Shown here: piece after piece, positions 1 through 9,339 of the stretch
How positions within the stretch are numbered: position 1 is the first letter of the stretch
How the letters are laid out: each line of letters opens with the position of its first letter
Assembly (NCBI GenBank): GCA_049340005.1
Contig: JBMPIY010000001.1
DNA length: 64,000 nt
Source: CAXBDP01 sp963974465
GTDB lineage: Bacteria > Bacteroidota > Bacteroidia > Cytophagales > Cyclobacteriaceae
Strand: one strand, 5' to 3'
Program-made: the position numbers and the translations under genes
The notes under the pieces: model-generated
What the model saw: only the letters and a program-made list of their open reading frames with translations
What the model was told of the DNA's origin: nothing
Database searches by the model: none

Positions 1-1460
1 ACGATCAAGTTGTACCAAAAGCTAATTTAAAGGCATTCAGCTTATTATGGGATTTGAAACAAAAGAAGCCTTCATTAAATTTAAAGGAGGGAGCATTCTA
101 TTATGACATTCCCAACTTTAGTATAAAGGCTGAGAAAAAATATCCTGATGGATATATGAGCAAGATTTTGATTTATGACCATACAGGAAATAATGGGAAT
201 ACAGACATAATAGTTGCTGATTCAGGTAGAATGTACACTTTCCATTATGATCAATATCTGATGTTGGATTTGTACGATGGTTATAGTTATTCGGAAGATC
301 CTACAGCTGGCCCAAGGCAAAGTACTTATATAAATCGGCAGGATATCGGTGAGCTTTTCAGATCTCAATTCGATTCCTCCCGCTTGGTTTTTAGTTTGGA
401 ATCCTTTGAGCTTTCAAGGACCCGGGAGGAGCTGTTTTACGGCAGTCGTTTAATGAAGAATGTGAAGGAATTGCAAATAGCAGTTGATTCGGTTAATGTT
501 GAAAAGTATTATGAACAGGTAAGGCTTTTTAGTATGGTTAATAATTCTTATAACTATTACCTTAATGGTAAATTTCAACTTGAAGAACCTGGATACATTG
601 CTCAGCAAAAACTTTTGGCTCAAGAGCGACAAGCAGCAATTAGCTTATTGCCACAAGATACACTCAGTGCAGACTCTCTTATCAATGATTCTTTATTACC
701 TGGAATTACAGATACTGTAATTCCAACGAAGGAAAATGATAATCAAGTTTTGATTGCCACAGCCAGAGCAAGGAGGGAGCGGGAGGAAAGGGATAGACTT
801 ACAAGTATAGCTGCAACAGAAACCCAACCTGAAATATTTTTTGGTTCCTTTGTCAATATTAAAAAACCTCTGAGTCTAGACACTCTACCTGATTTTAGAG
901 AAGAAGATATGCTTTTCTTCCGTGAGGAGCTTAAGTCTGAATATGCTCAAGCGCGCTCATTAGGACAAGCATTGACTCAAGCTAGATTAGTGAAAACTCA
1001 AGTAGAAAGTATGGCCGAATCTATTAAGAATATAGAGCGTGAGGCCAATAAATACGATTTGGAGAAACATGGCAAATGGGCAAGAGCTTTTACGTGTATT
1101 GTGATGTTTCTTATTGGAGCACCGCTTGGTGCAATTATAAAGCGAGGTGGTTTAGGAATGCCCATTTTGGTATCTATTGGATTCTTTATTTTTTACTACA
1201 CAGTATCAATTGTTGCTGAGAAATATGGGAAAGAAGGGATCCTTACTCCATTTGTTGCAGTTTGGCTCTCTAATTTTATTTTGCTTCCAGTGGGCTTATT
1301 TTTCTTACGTCAGGCAAGAATTGATGCTCGATTATTTGAAAGTGATTTCTACGCAATTTTGCTAGATAAATTCAAAAATGGATTCAGAAAAAAGTCCAAA
1401 GAACAAGCCCCTGAAATTGAATCATTGGACGATTTAGAAAACCTTATGGAGAGAAGATAA
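1..1460 (+). CDS. LptF/LptG (YjgP/YjgQ) family LPS export permease, 5' end outside window
   Basis: Permease subunit of the LptBFG ABC transporter that extracts lipopolysaccharide from the inner membrane. The frame is open to the left edge, starting with DQVVPKANLKAFSLLWDLKQKKP, which matches the conserved periplasmic part of Bacteroidota LptF/G proteins, so the gene begins upstream of the window and a TTG at 54 is not its start. The visible part has a beta-rich periplasmic domain, a charged linker at roughly 750-1050, and three C-terminal membrane helices at about 1080-1140, 1155-1215 and 1250-1310. The N-terminal helices are missing. The family call is firm; whether this is LptF or LptG is not resolved. 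Confidence 0.85.
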   Translation, partial: DQVVPKANLKAFSLLWDLKQKKPSLNLKEGAFYYDIPNFSIKAEKKYPDGYMSKILIYDHTGNNGNTDIIVADSGRMYTFHYDQYLMLDLYDGYSYSEDPTAGPRQSTYINRQDIGELFRSQFDSSRLVFSLESFELSRTREELFYGSRLMKNVKELQIAVDSVNVEKYYEQVRLFSMVNNSYNYYLNGKFQLEEPGYIAQQKLLAQERQAAISLLPQDTLSADSLINDSLLPGITDTVIPTKENDNQVLIATARARREREERDRLTSIAATETQPEIFFGSFVNIKKPLSLDTLPDFREEDMLFFREELKSEYAQARSLGQALTQARLVKTQVESMAESIKNIEREANKYDLEKHGKWARAFTCIVMFLIGAPLGAIIKRGGLGMPILVSIGFFIFYYTVSIVAEKYGKEGILTPFVAVWLSNFILLPVGLFFLRQARIDARLFESDFYAILLDKFKNGFRKKSKEQAPEIESLDDLENLMERR

Positions 1461-1518
1461 TGGATAAATTCATGAGAAAAAATCCTCGTGCGAATCAATT
1501 ATTGTCAGCCTTAATTGT

Positions 1519-1548
1519 TTGAAACTGACATATAAATAAGTACCTTTG
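1519..1548 (+). promoter_or_regulatory. Bacteroidota-type sigma promoter for rpsO
   Basis: A TTG at 1519-1521 is followed after 19 bases by TACCTTTG at 1541-1548. This fits the Bacteroidota primary-sigma consensus (TTG, 17-23 bases, TAnnTTTG). It lies about 37 bases before the rpsO start codon. Confidence 0.7.
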
Positions 1549-1585
1549 CAGTTGTTTTTATTTTATCATAAATTTTAGACTAGTC

Positions 1586-1861
1586 ATGTATTTAACGAAA
1601 GAGAAGAAACAAGATCTGTTCGCAAATCATGGTCGGTTAAAATCTAAGACGGATACTGGTTCTCCAGAGTCTCAGATTGCCCTGTTTACCTTCAGGATAA
1701 ACCACCTCACCGAGCATCTTAAGAAAAACAAAAAGGATCACTCAACTCGTTTGGGCCTTTTGAAAATGGTAGGTAAAAGAAGAAGCTTTTTAAATTTCTT
1801 GTATAAGAATGATATCGAAAGATACAGGGCAGTACTAGAAGATCAAAAACTTCGTAAATAA
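1586..1861 (+). CDS. rpsO: 30S ribosomal protein S15
   Basis: Small-subunit ribosomal protein that binds 16S rRNA early in 30S assembly. The 91-residue product has the usual length and the family signature (GSPESQIALFTFRINHLTEHLK, then HSTRLGLLKMVGKRRSFLNFLYKND). It has its own promoter just upstream and a strong terminator just downstream, so it is probably transcribed alone. The rpsO-pnp neighbourhood is conserved in many bacteria. Confidence 0.97.
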   Translation: MYLTKEKKQDLFANHGRLKSKTDTGSPESQIALFTFRINHLTEHLKKNKKDHSTRLGLLKMVGKRRSFLNFLYKNDIERYRAVLEDQKLRK

Positions 1862-1869
1862 CACAAAGC

Positions 1870-1905
1870 AGGGATTCCTTAATTGGAGTCCCTCTTTTTG
1901 TTTTT
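1870..1905 (+). terminator. Rho-independent terminator of rpsO
   Basis: A nine-base-pair stem (AGGGATTCC with GGAGTCCCT, one G-T pair) with a six-base loop is followed by a T-rich tract. Confidence 0.8.
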
Positions 1906-1912
1906 CCACCAT

Positions 1913-1928
1913 TACCTTAATTAAGGTA
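1913..1928. repeat. 16-bp perfect palindrome in the pnp leader
   Basis: TACCTTAATTAAGGTA is a perfect palindrome that ends 31 bases before the pnp start codon. It could be an operator or an RNA hairpin in the pnp leader. No regulator is implied by the sequence itself. Confidence 0.5.
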
Positions 1929-1959
1929 TTAAATCATTAAATCGAATTAAAATCAAAAT

Positions 1960-4089
1960 ATGTTAAACGTTATCACGAAATCCCTAAGACTTGAAGATGG
2001 CAGGGAGATTACAATTGAAACAGGAAAATTAGCAAAACAAGCAGATGGGTCAGTAGTGTTAAGGATGGGCAATACTATGCTTTTAGCAACTGTAGTAGCC
2101 AAAAAAGAAGCAATGGAAGGTGTAGATTTTCTTCCACTTGCCGTTGATTATCAAGAGAAATTTGCCTCAGCTGGTAAGATTCCAGGAGGATTTTTGAAAA
2201 GAGAAGGAAGATTATCAGATCATGAAGTATTGATCTGCCGTATAGTAGATAGAGCAATAAGACCTTTATTTCCAGATGATTATCATGCTGATACTCAATT
2301 AGGAATTCAATTAATTTCTGCCGATAAAGATGTGTTGCCAGACGCATTGGCAGGCTTAGCAGCATCAGCTGCACTTATGGTTTCGGATATTCCATTTAAT
2401 GGCCCTACAGCTGAAGTTAGAGTTGTATACCATAAAGGTGAATTTAAGATTAACCCTAATCAAGAAGTTATAGATGAGTCTGAATTGAATTTCATAGTAG
2501 CTGGTACGGCCAAAGATATTGGTATGGTAGAAGGCGAAGCTAATGAAATTACAGAAGAATTGATGGTAGAAGCTTTGGCTAAAGCTCATACCGTTATAAA
2601 GCAAATGTGTGCTTTTCAAGAAGAACTTCGTACAGCTGTTGGTAAAACAATCAGAGAATATTCTCATGAGACTCATGATGAAGAATTGAAAGCAAAAATT
2701 CACGCTGATTGTTATGATGCAGTGTATGCAGTAGCGGCCGCTGGAAATCCAAATAAGCATGAGCGTAGTGCAGGTTTCAAAGAAGTGAAAAATGCATTTA
2801 TAGAATCACTTCCAGAAGATCATGAATACAACCCAGGTTTAATTTCAAGATATTTCCACGATGTGGAAAAAGAAGCTTGTCGTAACTTAGTTTTGAATGA
2901 GAAAAAGAGACTTGATGGAAGAAAGCCGAATGAAGTAAGACCAATCTGGTCTGAAATCGATTACTTACCATCTGCTCATGGCTCAGCGGTATTTACAAGA
3001 GGTGAAACTCAGTCATTGACAACAGTAACGTTAGGTACTAAGCTGGACGATCAAATGGTAGATCAGGCTATGTCATCTGGCTACAATAAATTTATGCTTC
3101 ATTATAACTTCCCAGGTTTTTCTACTGGTGAAGTGAAGATGAATAGAGGTGTTGGTAGAAGAGAAGTTGGGCATGGTAACTTAGCCCTTAGAGCTCTGAA
3201 AAAAGTCCTCCCACCAACTTCAGAAAATCCATATACAATAAGAATTGTATCTGATATTTTAGAATCGAATGGTTCTTCATCTATGGCTACTGTTTGTGCA
3301 GGTTCTATGGCAATGATGGATGCTGGCATTCCAATTAGAGCTGCTGTATCAGGCATTGCAATGGGTATGATTTCCGATAGCAAAACTGGAAAATATACAG
3401 TTCTATCTGATATACTTGGAGATGAAGATCACTTAGGTGATATGGATTTTAAAGTAACAGGTACAAGCAAAGGTATTACGGCTTGCCAGATGGACATGAA
3501 GATTGAAGGTTTGTCCTTTGATGTTTTGAAAGAAGCTCTTTACCAAGCAAAAGAAGGTAGAGCTCATATCCTAAATGAAATGAATAAAACCATTTCTGCA
3601 CCTAAAACTGACTATAAAGAAACTGCTCCAAGATTTGCAGTATTGAATATAGAAAGAGAGATGATTGGAGCTGTAATTGGGCCAGGAGGTAAAGTTGTTC
3701 AAGAAATTCAAAAAGAAACTGGTGCTACTGTATTAATCGAAGAGGTTGATAAAGGTGGTGTAGTAAGTATATTCTCTGTGAGCAAAGAAGCAATGGAAAA
3801 TGCTCTTAGAAGAGTAAAAGCTATTGTTGCTGTTCCAGAGGTTGGCGAAGTATATGATGGAAAAGTGAAATCTATCCAACCTTACGGCGCATTTGTGGAA
3901 ATTATGCCAGGCAAAGATGGCTTATTGCATATTTCTGAAGTGAAATGGGAAAGATTAGACTCATTAGAAGGCGTGCTTGAAGTAGGTGAAAATATCAAAG
4001 TGAAACTCTTAGATATTGACAAGAAAACTGGAAAATTCAAGTTATCTCGTAAGGTATTGTTACCTAAGCCAGAAAAAAGTCAGTCTTAA
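1960..4089 (+). CDS. pnp: Polyribonucleotide nucleotidyltransferase (PNPase)
   Basis: 3'-to-5' phosphorolytic exoribonuclease of RNA turnover, acting as a trimer. The 709 residues are full length. Two RNase PH domains lie at about 13-145 and 310-460, separated by a helical domain, then a KH domain near 555-615 (VIGPGGKVVQEI, with the GPGG loop) and a C-terminal S1 domain near 625-695 (GKVKSIQPYGAFVEI). The catalytic segment GDEDHLGDMDFKVTG carries the expected Asp-Asp-Lys. It follows rpsO after a terminator; a palindrome in its leader may matter for regulation. Confidence 0.97.
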   Translation: MLNVITKSLRLEDGREITIETGKLAKQADGSVVLRMGNTMLLATVVAKKEAMEGVDFLPLAVDYQEKFASAGKIPGGFLKREGRLSDHEVLICRIVDRAIRPLFPDDYHADTQLGIQLISADKDVLPDALAGLAASAALMVSDIPFNGPTAEVRVVYHKGEFKINPNQEVIDESELNFIVAGTAKDIGMVEGEANEITEELMVEALAKAHTVIKQMCAFQEELRTAVGKTIREYSHETHDEELKAKIHADCYDAVYAVAAAGNPNKHERSAGFKEVKNAFIESLPEDHEYNPGLISRYFHDVEKEACRNLVLNEKKRLDGRKPNEVRPIWSEIDYLPSAHGSAVFTRGETQSLTTVTLGTKLDDQMVDQAMSSGYNKFMLHYNFPGFSTGEVKMNRGVGRREVGHGNLALRALKKVLPPTSENPYTIRIVSDILESNGSSSMATVCAGSMAMMDAGIPIRAAVSGIAMGMISDSKTGKYTVLSDILGDEDHLGDMDFKVTGTSKGITACQMDMKIEGLSFDVLKEALYQAKEGRAHILNEMNKTISAPKTDYKETAPRFAVLNIEREMIGAVIGPGGKVVQEIQKETGATVLIEEVDKGGVVSIFSVSKEAMENALRRVKAIVAVPEVGEVYDGKVKSIQPYGAFVEIMPGKDGLLHISEVKWERLDSLEGVLEVGENIKVKLLDIDKKTGKFKLSRKVLLPKPEKSQS

Positions 4090-4163
4090 TTTTAACAATT
4101 AATGACAATAGGAACTATAATTACTCAAGTCAACGTTGTTCGATACGAAAAACCCCCTAGTGA

Positions 4164-5027
4164 ATGAGACAATTAAAAATTAGTAAACAGATTACGAATA
4201 GGGAAAGTCAGTCCCTAGATAAGTACTTACAAGAAATAGGTAAAGTTGACCTTTTAACACCAGATGAAGAGGTAGATTTAGCAAAAAGAATACGTGCCGG
4301 CGATCAACTTGCTCTTGAAAAACTTACTAAGGCAAACCTTAGATTCGTCGTTTCTGTTGCAAAACAATACCAAAACCAAGGCTTATCGCTAGGTGATTTG
4401 ATCAATGAAGGAAACTTAGGCTTGATCAAAGCAGCACAGAGATTTGATGAAACTAGAGGGTTTAAGTTTATCTCTTACGCTGTGTGGTGGATTAGACAAT
4501 CCATTTTGCAAGCTTTAGCTGAACAATCTCGTATTGTAAGATTACCTCTCAATAGAGTAGGTTCTCTTAATAAAATTTCGAAAACATTCTCAGAATTAGA
4601 GCAACGTTTCGAAAGAGAGCCAAGTCCTGAAGAGCTTGCTGAAGTATTAGAAGTGACAACTTCTGAGGTAGTAGATACCATGAAAATTTCTGGACGTCAC
4701 GTATCAATGGATGCTCCGTTTGTTCAAGGTGAAGAAAATTCATTATTAGATGTATTGGAGAATGACATGGAAGTCACTCCAGACTCTGAATTAATGAATG
4801 ATTCGCTACGTAAGGAAGTACAAAGAGCCTTGTCAACACTTACTCAGCGAGAAGCGGATGTAATCACATTATACTTCGGATTGAATGGTGAGCATAGTAT
4901 GACTCTTGAAGAAATTGGAGAAAAATTCAATTTGACAAGAGAGCGTGTTAGGCAGATTAAAGAGAAGGCAATCAGAAGATTAAGACACACCAGCAGAAGT
5001 AAGGCTTTAAAACCTTATTTAGGTTAA
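4164..5027 (+). CDS. rpoD: Primary sigma factor, Bacteroidota sigma-ABfr type
   Basis: Housekeeping RNA polymerase sigma factor, 287 residues. It starts directly at region 1.2 and lacks region 1.1, as is normal for Bacteroidota primary sigma factors. Region 2 is clear (NLRFVVSVAKQYQNQGLSLGDLINEGN through RGFKFISYAVWWIRQSI, about residues 58-113). Region 3 follows, and the region 4 helix-turn-helix ends the protein (TLEEIGEKFNLTRERVRQIKEKAIRRLR). It should read the TTG/TAnnTTTG promoters seen in this window. A terminator follows. Confidence 0.96.
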   Translation: MRQLKISKQITNRESQSLDKYLQEIGKVDLLTPDEEVDLAKRIRAGDQLALEKLTKANLRFVVSVAKQYQNQGLSLGDLINEGNLGLIKAAQRFDETRGFKFISYAVWWIRQSILQALAEQSRIVRLPLNRVGSLNKISKTFSELEQRFEREPSPEELAEVLEVTTSEVVDTMKISGRHVSMDAPFVQGEENSLLDVLENDMEVTPDSELMNDSLRKEVQRALSTLTQREADVITLYFGLNGEHSMTLEEIGEKFNLTRERVRQIKEKAIRRLRHTSRSKALKPYLG

Positions 5028-5050
5028 TGGTTCATTAATTTATAAAATAT

Positions 5051-5084
5051 AAAGGTCTCCATTAATGGTGACCTTTTTCTTTTT
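5051..5084 (+). terminator. Terminator after rpoD
   Basis: The stem AAGGTC-t-CCAT is closed by ATGG-t-GACCTT and followed by a long T-rich tract. Confidence 0.75.
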
Positions 5085-5134
5085 AACAGAGAATATTGAA
5101 AATTTATCTTATTGTTTTTAAAACCCAACAATAA

Positions 5135-6073
5135 ATGAGTGCAGAAAAAGTTACAGTATTGATCATAGGTTCAGGTCCTGCAGGATACACAGCAGCTATA
5201 TATGCAGCAAGAGCTGGACTAAAGCCAGTAATGTATATGGGAAGTCAACCAGGCGGGCAACTTACCATTACTACTGATGTTGAAAATTACCCTGGATATC
5301 CAAATGGAATCCAAGGACCTGAAATGATGATGGAATTTCAGAAGCAAGCTGAAAGGTTTGGAACTGATGTACGTTATGGCATGGTTACAAAAGTTGATTT
5401 TTCAAGTTATCCGCACAAAGTAATCGTAGATGACGAAAAAGAAATTGAAGCTGAAGCAGTAATTATCGCTACAGGAGCATCTGCAAAATGGCTAGGATTA
5501 CCTTCTGAAGAAAGACTCAATGGTAAAGGTGTTTCTGCTTGTGCAGTATGTGATGGTTTCTTCTTCAGAGGAAATGATGTGGTGGTAGTTGGCGCAGGTG
5601 ATACAGCCTGTGAGGAAGCTAGTTACTTATCTAATATCTGTAGTAAAGTATATATGCTTGTTCGTAGAGATGAGATGAGAGCTTCGCAAATTATGCAAAA
5701 AAGAGTATTGACCAAATCAAATATAGAAGTGCTTTGGAATACTGAAGCAGAGGAAATATTGGGTGAAGATGAAGTGGAAGCCGTGAGAGTAGTAAATAAC
5801 CAAACAGGTGAAAAAACTGAAATCAAAGCAAAAGGCTTTTTCATAGCAATTGGTCATGAGCCAAACACGGGTATATTCAAAGGAATTTTGGATATGGATG
5901 ACCAAGGTTATTTAATCACCAAGCCGGGAAGTACCCGTACCAATATTGAAGGAGTATTTGCAAGTGGAGACGCACAAGATAAAATTTATCGCCAAGCAGT
6001 AACTGCAGCTGGCACAGGTTGCATGGCAGCCCTAGATGCAGAAAGATTTCTGGCAGAAAAACACATGGAATAA
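5135..6073 (+). CDS. trxB: Thioredoxin-disulfide reductase
   Basis: FAD- and NADPH-dependent flavoenzyme that reduces thioredoxin. The 312 residues are the normal length for the low-molecular-weight family. Visible are the FAD-binding GSGPAGYTAA (about residues 12-21), the redox-active CAVC pair (Cys136 and Cys139), the NADPH-binding GAGDTACEEA and the C-terminal FAD motif GVFASGDAQD. It lies eight bases before the M23 peptidase gene, so the two are probably co-transcribed. A bacillithiol biosynthesis gene is close by, so thiol redox functions are loosely grouped here. Confidence 0.96.
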   Translation: MSAEKVTVLIIGSGPAGYTAAIYAARAGLKPVMYMGSQPGGQLTITTDVENYPGYPNGIQGPEMMMEFQKQAERFGTDVRYGMVTKVDFSSYPHKVIVDDEKEIEAEAVIIATGASAKWLGLPSEERLNGKGVSACAVCDGFFFRGNDVVVVGAGDTACEEASYLSNICSKVYMLVRRDEMRASQIMQKRVLTKSNIEVLWNTEAEEILGEDEVEAVRVVNNQTGEKTEIKAKGFFIAIGHEPNTGIFKGILDMDDQGYLITKPGSTRTNIEGVFASGDAQDKIYRQAVTAAGTGCMAALDAERFLAEKHME

Positions 6074-6081
6074 TTAGCTAA

Positions 6082-7128
6082 ATGAAACAAAATTTAATGA
6101 GAAGATGGACACCTTTTATTGTGATTTGTCTTCTCATTCTTATTGGTTCAAACCCTACTTTTGCCCAAAAAAAGCAAAGAAAAAAGACAACAAGCGATGT
6201 AATTCGCTTAAATGCCGAGCCTATTCCGGTAGCTGAAGATCCTTTTTATTATGAATTGGATCAAGTAGATATCGATTCAAAACTTAGAGAGAGTTTAATT
6301 GAATTTGAAAACTTTTTAAAGAAGGAGCGAAGTTTACTAGCTGAAGATTCAACCAATTGGATTGATAATACTCCAAAGTATGTTTCAATCACTGAAGAGT
6401 TGAAAATTGATTGCGTTTGGGTTAGCTCTTATGAATACTTTTCTGTCTGGGATTCATTTAAGCTTAATCCCTACGATGTAGATGTTACAAAATTGACTGA
6501 TACGCTTACTTTGGCATTGTTCGATACCCTTGCTGGAAGGAAATGGGCAATGCCAATTAAAGTTAATAGAATTAGCTCTGACTTTGGGTTCCGTAGACTT
6601 CGGTGGCATTATGGACAAGACTTATCTTTAAATGTAGGAGATAGCATAGTGGCAGCTTTCGATGGGATTGTTAGAGTTCGACAATACGAAAGAAATGGAT
6701 ATGGCAACTACTTGGTTCTAAGGCATGCCAATGGATTGGAATCATTATATGGACACTTATCAAAATTTCTAGTAAGTGTTGGAGATGAAGTAAAAGCCGG
6801 CGATCTAATTGGACTAGGAGGGAATACAGGTCGAAGTACCGGGCCACATCTTCATTTTGAACTCAGATATCTAGGTAATGCCATCAATCCAAAATCAATC
6901 TATGATTTTGAAAAAGGAAACTTATTAGTCAAAGATTTACAAATCCATTCTGGCCTTTTTGATTATATAAAGGAAGCACGCAAAATCGTCTGGCATAGAG
7001 TGAAAAGTGGCGACACTTTAAGTCATATTAGTAGGAGATACGGTGTTTCCATAAATAAAATTGCCTCATTAAATGGTATATCCAGAAATAGTACCCTAAG
7101 AATTGGCCAAAGTTTAAGAGTTAATTAA
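6082..7128 (+). CDS. Secreted M23 (LytM-type) peptidoglycan endopeptidase with LysM domain
   Basis: Probable zinc endopeptidase or amidase activator acting on peptidoglycan in the periplasm. A signal peptide covers about residues 1-28 (MKQNLMRRWTPFIVICLLIL, ending near TFAQ). The M23 domain contains the HYGQD and HLHFEL metal-binding motifs and the LYGHLSKF strand. A LysM domain fills the last 45 residues (HRVKSGDTLSHISRRYGVSINKIASLNG). All expected catalytic histidines are present, so the enzyme is probably active. It follows trxB after eight bases. Confidence 0.9.
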   Translation: MKQNLMRRWTPFIVICLLILIGSNPTFAQKKQRKKTTSDVIRLNAEPIPVAEDPFYYELDQVDIDSKLRESLIEFENFLKKERSLLAEDSTNWIDNTPKYVSITEELKIDCVWVSSYEYFSVWDSFKLNPYDVDVTKLTDTLTLALFDTLAGRKWAMPIKVNRISSDFGFRRLRWHYGQDLSLNVGDSIVAAFDGIVRVRQYERNGYGNYLVLRHANGLESLYGHLSKFLVSVGDEVKAGDLIGLGGNTGRSTGPHLHFELRYLGNAINPKSIYDFEKGNLLVKDLQIHSGLFDYIKEARKIVWHRVKSGDTLSHISRRYGVSINKIASLNGISRNSTLRIGQSLRVN

Positions 7129-7163
7129 AAACTCAAAACCTATCTTAGCTTAAATTTTAAACA

Positions 7164-7880
7164 ATGAAATTAGACATACTAGCATTTGCAAGTCATCCTG
7201 ACGATATAGAATTATCTTGTAGTGGAACAATCATCTCTCATATAAAGCAAGGTTATAAAGTTGGGATTGTTGATTTAACAAGAGGTGAATTAGGAACAAG
7301 AGGTACACCGGAAATTCGCTTAAAAGAATCAGAAGCTGCTTCAAAAATAATGGGAATTCATGCTCGTGAAAATCTAGGATTCAAAGACGGCTTTTTTGTG
7401 AATGATAAGGAGCATCAGCTTGAAATTGTAAAAATGATCCGCAAATATCAGCCTGAAATTGTGTTTGCCAACGCCATTTCAGACAGACATCCAGATCATG
7501 GAAAAGGAGCAGACGTAGTACGCGATGCAATATTTATTTCAGGACTTAGAATGGTTGCAACTGAGCTTGATGGCGAATTGCAAGAGCCATGGAGACCAAA
7601 AGTGGTTTACCATTACATCCAAAATAATTATATAAATCCAGATGTGATCGTGGATATATCTGAACATTGGGAAGGAAAGTTAGCCTCTATTAAAGCTTTC
7701 AAATCACAATTCTTCGATCCCAATAGTAAAGAGCCTCAGTCGTTTATATCAAGTCCTGAATTTATGAACTTCCTTGAAGCTAGAGCCAAGGAATTTGGCC
7801 ATGCTATCAATAGCAAGTATGGCGAGGGTTTTACCGTTGCTCGGAAAATAGGCGTAAAAAATCTATTTGACTTAACTTAA
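7164..7880 (+). CDS. bshB1: Bacillithiol biosynthesis deacetylase BshB1
   Basis: Zinc deacetylase of the PIG-L/LmbE family that converts N-acetylglucosaminyl-malate to glucosaminyl-malate in bacillithiol synthesis. The 238-residue product begins with MKLDILAFASHPDDIELSCSG; His11 and Asp14 are metal ligands. The DRHPDHGKGADVV motif near residue 110 supplies the third ligand. Length and N-terminus match the BshB1 subfamily closely. The 3' end overlaps the converging pdxH gene by four bases. The location after trxB and the peptidase suggests one transcript, but no promoter was identified. Confidence 0.88.
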   Translation: MKLDILAFASHPDDIELSCSGTIISHIKQGYKVGIVDLTRGELGTRGTPEIRLKESEAASKIMGIHARENLGFKDGFFVNDKEHQLEIVKMIRKYQPEIVFANAISDRHPDHGKGADVVRDAIFISGLRMVATELDGELQEPWRPKVVYHYIQNNYINPDVIVDISEHWEGKLASIKAFKSQFFDPNSKEPQSFISSPEFMNFLEARAKEFGHAINSKYGEGFTVARKIGVKNLFDLT

Positions 7881-8524
7881 GGCGCAAGACGGCCTATGGT
7901 CCAATCTTTAGAATTTTCATTTTGCTCATACACTATTCTATCATGAAGTCTGCTTGAGCGGCCTTGCCAAAATTCGAAATAATCAGGCTTTAGAATAAAT
8001 CCACCCCAATTCTCAGGTCTGACTATTTCACGATCTTTGAAAGAATCAATCACTTTCGAGAATTCAGCTTCAAGCGTATCTCTCGATTTTATTTTCTTGC
8101 TTTGAGGTGAAGCAATTGCGCCCAATCTGCTAGAAACGGGTCTGGAATTAAAATATTCATCTGACATTTCAGGAGATACCTTTTCTACAACACCTTCGAT
8201 TCGAATTTGTCTTTCTAGCTCCGGCCAAAAGAAAGTAATGCAAGCTTGAGGGTGTTTTATCAGTTCCTTTCCTTTACGACTATCATAGTTTGTATAAAAC
8301 ACCAAACCATTATTTTCGACACCTTTCAATAGTACGATTCTGCCAGAAGGTCTTCCTTTATCATCAACAGTTGCTATATGCATTGCTGTAGGTTCATGGA
8401 GTAAAGAATCCAGTGCTTCAGTCAACCAATTGTTAAACTGCTCAATAGGATCCTTACTAACCTCCCGCTCGTCCAAGCTCTTCAAGGTGTATTCTTGTCT
8501 AATTGCTGCGATGTCTTTATTCAT
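7877..8524 (-). CDS. pdxH: Pyridoxine/pyridoxamine 5'-phosphate oxidase
   Basis: FMN enzyme that oxidises pyridoxine or pyridoxamine phosphate to pyridoxal phosphate in the vitamin B6 pathway. I chose the ATG at 8524 (MNKDIAAIRQEYTLKSL), which matches family N-termini and gives 215 residues; an in-frame ATG at 8557 would add eleven unusual residues. Family motifs include GRPSGRIVLLKG, YTNYDSRKGKEL, SSRLGAIASPQS and the terminal FEFWQGRSSRLHDRI..W...RLAP. A copy of the GCGGGAGG octamer lies near the 5' end, encoding Arg-Glu. Confidence 0.93.
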   Translation of the reverse strand: MNKDIAAIRQEYTLKSLDEREVSKDPIEQFNNWLTEALDSLLHEPTAMHIATVDDKGRPSGRIVLLKGVENNGLVFYTNYDSRKGKELIKHPQACITFFWPELERQIRIEGVVEKVSPEMSDEYFNSRPVSSRLGAIASPQSKKIKSRDTLEAEFSKVIDSFKDREIVRPENWGGFILKPDYFEFWQGRSSRLHDRIVYEQNENSKDWTIGRLAP

Positions 8525-8713
8525 ATCTCCAATATGTATTCTATATAACTCGTACAAAAGTAAAAAAGAGGTATTTATAATATCACTTATTAATCAATTT
8601 GTTTCAAAGCTTTCATTTTCATTTACCTCCAAGAAAGCGGGAGGAATTTTACTTTTTGATTTTCAAGTGGAATATCCTATGTTTCGGCGAGAGAGACTTA
8701 AATATTTTTAATT

Positions 8714-9289
8714 ATGCTCATGAAACCAAGTAATATTCATAAACCGAAAAGAGGAGATTTCTTAATTTCCGAACCATTTATGAACGATCCAAATTTTGGA
8801 CGGACAGTGGTATATTTATGTGAGCATAATGAAGAAGGGTCTTTTGGATTTATAATTAATCGGCCAACTGAAGTGAAAGTCTGTGATATTCTCGATATTG
8901 CAGAGTTTTGTGAAGAAAAAGTATTTGTTGGCGGTCCTGTAGAACAAAATACATTACATTTCATCTTAAGAGGGGATAAAGGGATTGAAGGTTCGGTAGA
9001 AATTGCTGATAATATATATTGGGGAGGCAATTTTGATCAATTACTTTCTAAGATGGAAAATAAAGTGATTGCTGGCCAGGACATCCGCTTTTTTGTAGGA
9101 TATTCGGGCTGGTCTGATGGACAACTGGATACAGAAATGGGAGAAGGGTCTTGGATAGTGCAAAAAAAACCAGACCCAAGTTTACTTTTCGATCTAGAAT
9201 CGGAGCAACAATGGCGGGAGGTTTTAAGGAGTATGGGAGGGGAATTTAAAGTAATTGCAAATTACCCAACCGATCCACGACTAAATTAA
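8714..9289 (+). CDS. YqgE/AlgH (UPF0301) family protein
   Basis: A conserved family without an agreed biochemical function; some members are linked to transcriptional control. The 191 residues cover the whole domain (GDFLISEPFMNDPNFGRTVVYLCEHNEEGSFGFIINRP, then VFVGGPVEQNTLHFI and FFVGYSGWSDGQLDTEM). The start could also be the ATG at 8720. No signal peptide or membrane segment is seen. One GCGGGAGG octamer lies just upstream in the intergenic gap (8637) and one inside the gene (9214). Confidence 0.88.
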   Translation: MLMKPSNIHKPKRGDFLISEPFMNDPNFGRTVVYLCEHNEEGSFGFIINRPTEVKVCDILDIAEFCEEKVFVGGPVEQNTLHFILRGDKGIEGSVEIADNIYWGGNFDQLLSKMENKVIAGQDIRFFVGYSGWSDGQLDTEMGEGSWIVQKKPDPSLLFDLESEQQWREVLRSMGGEFKVIANYPTDPRLN

Positions 9290-9339
9290 ATGCTTTTTAT
9301 AATTTTGATGCTTAATTTGTCAAGGAATTTGGAATAGAC

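Noticed and set aside
54..60. TTG as start codon of the first permease gene
   Set aside because: The frame is open to the window edge and the upstream residues (VVPKANLKAFSLLWDL) match the family, so the gene simply begins outside the window.
8430..8711. Open frame overlapping the pdxH start and the following gap
   Set aside because: Its first part is antisense to pdxH and the rest has no recognisable features; likely chance.
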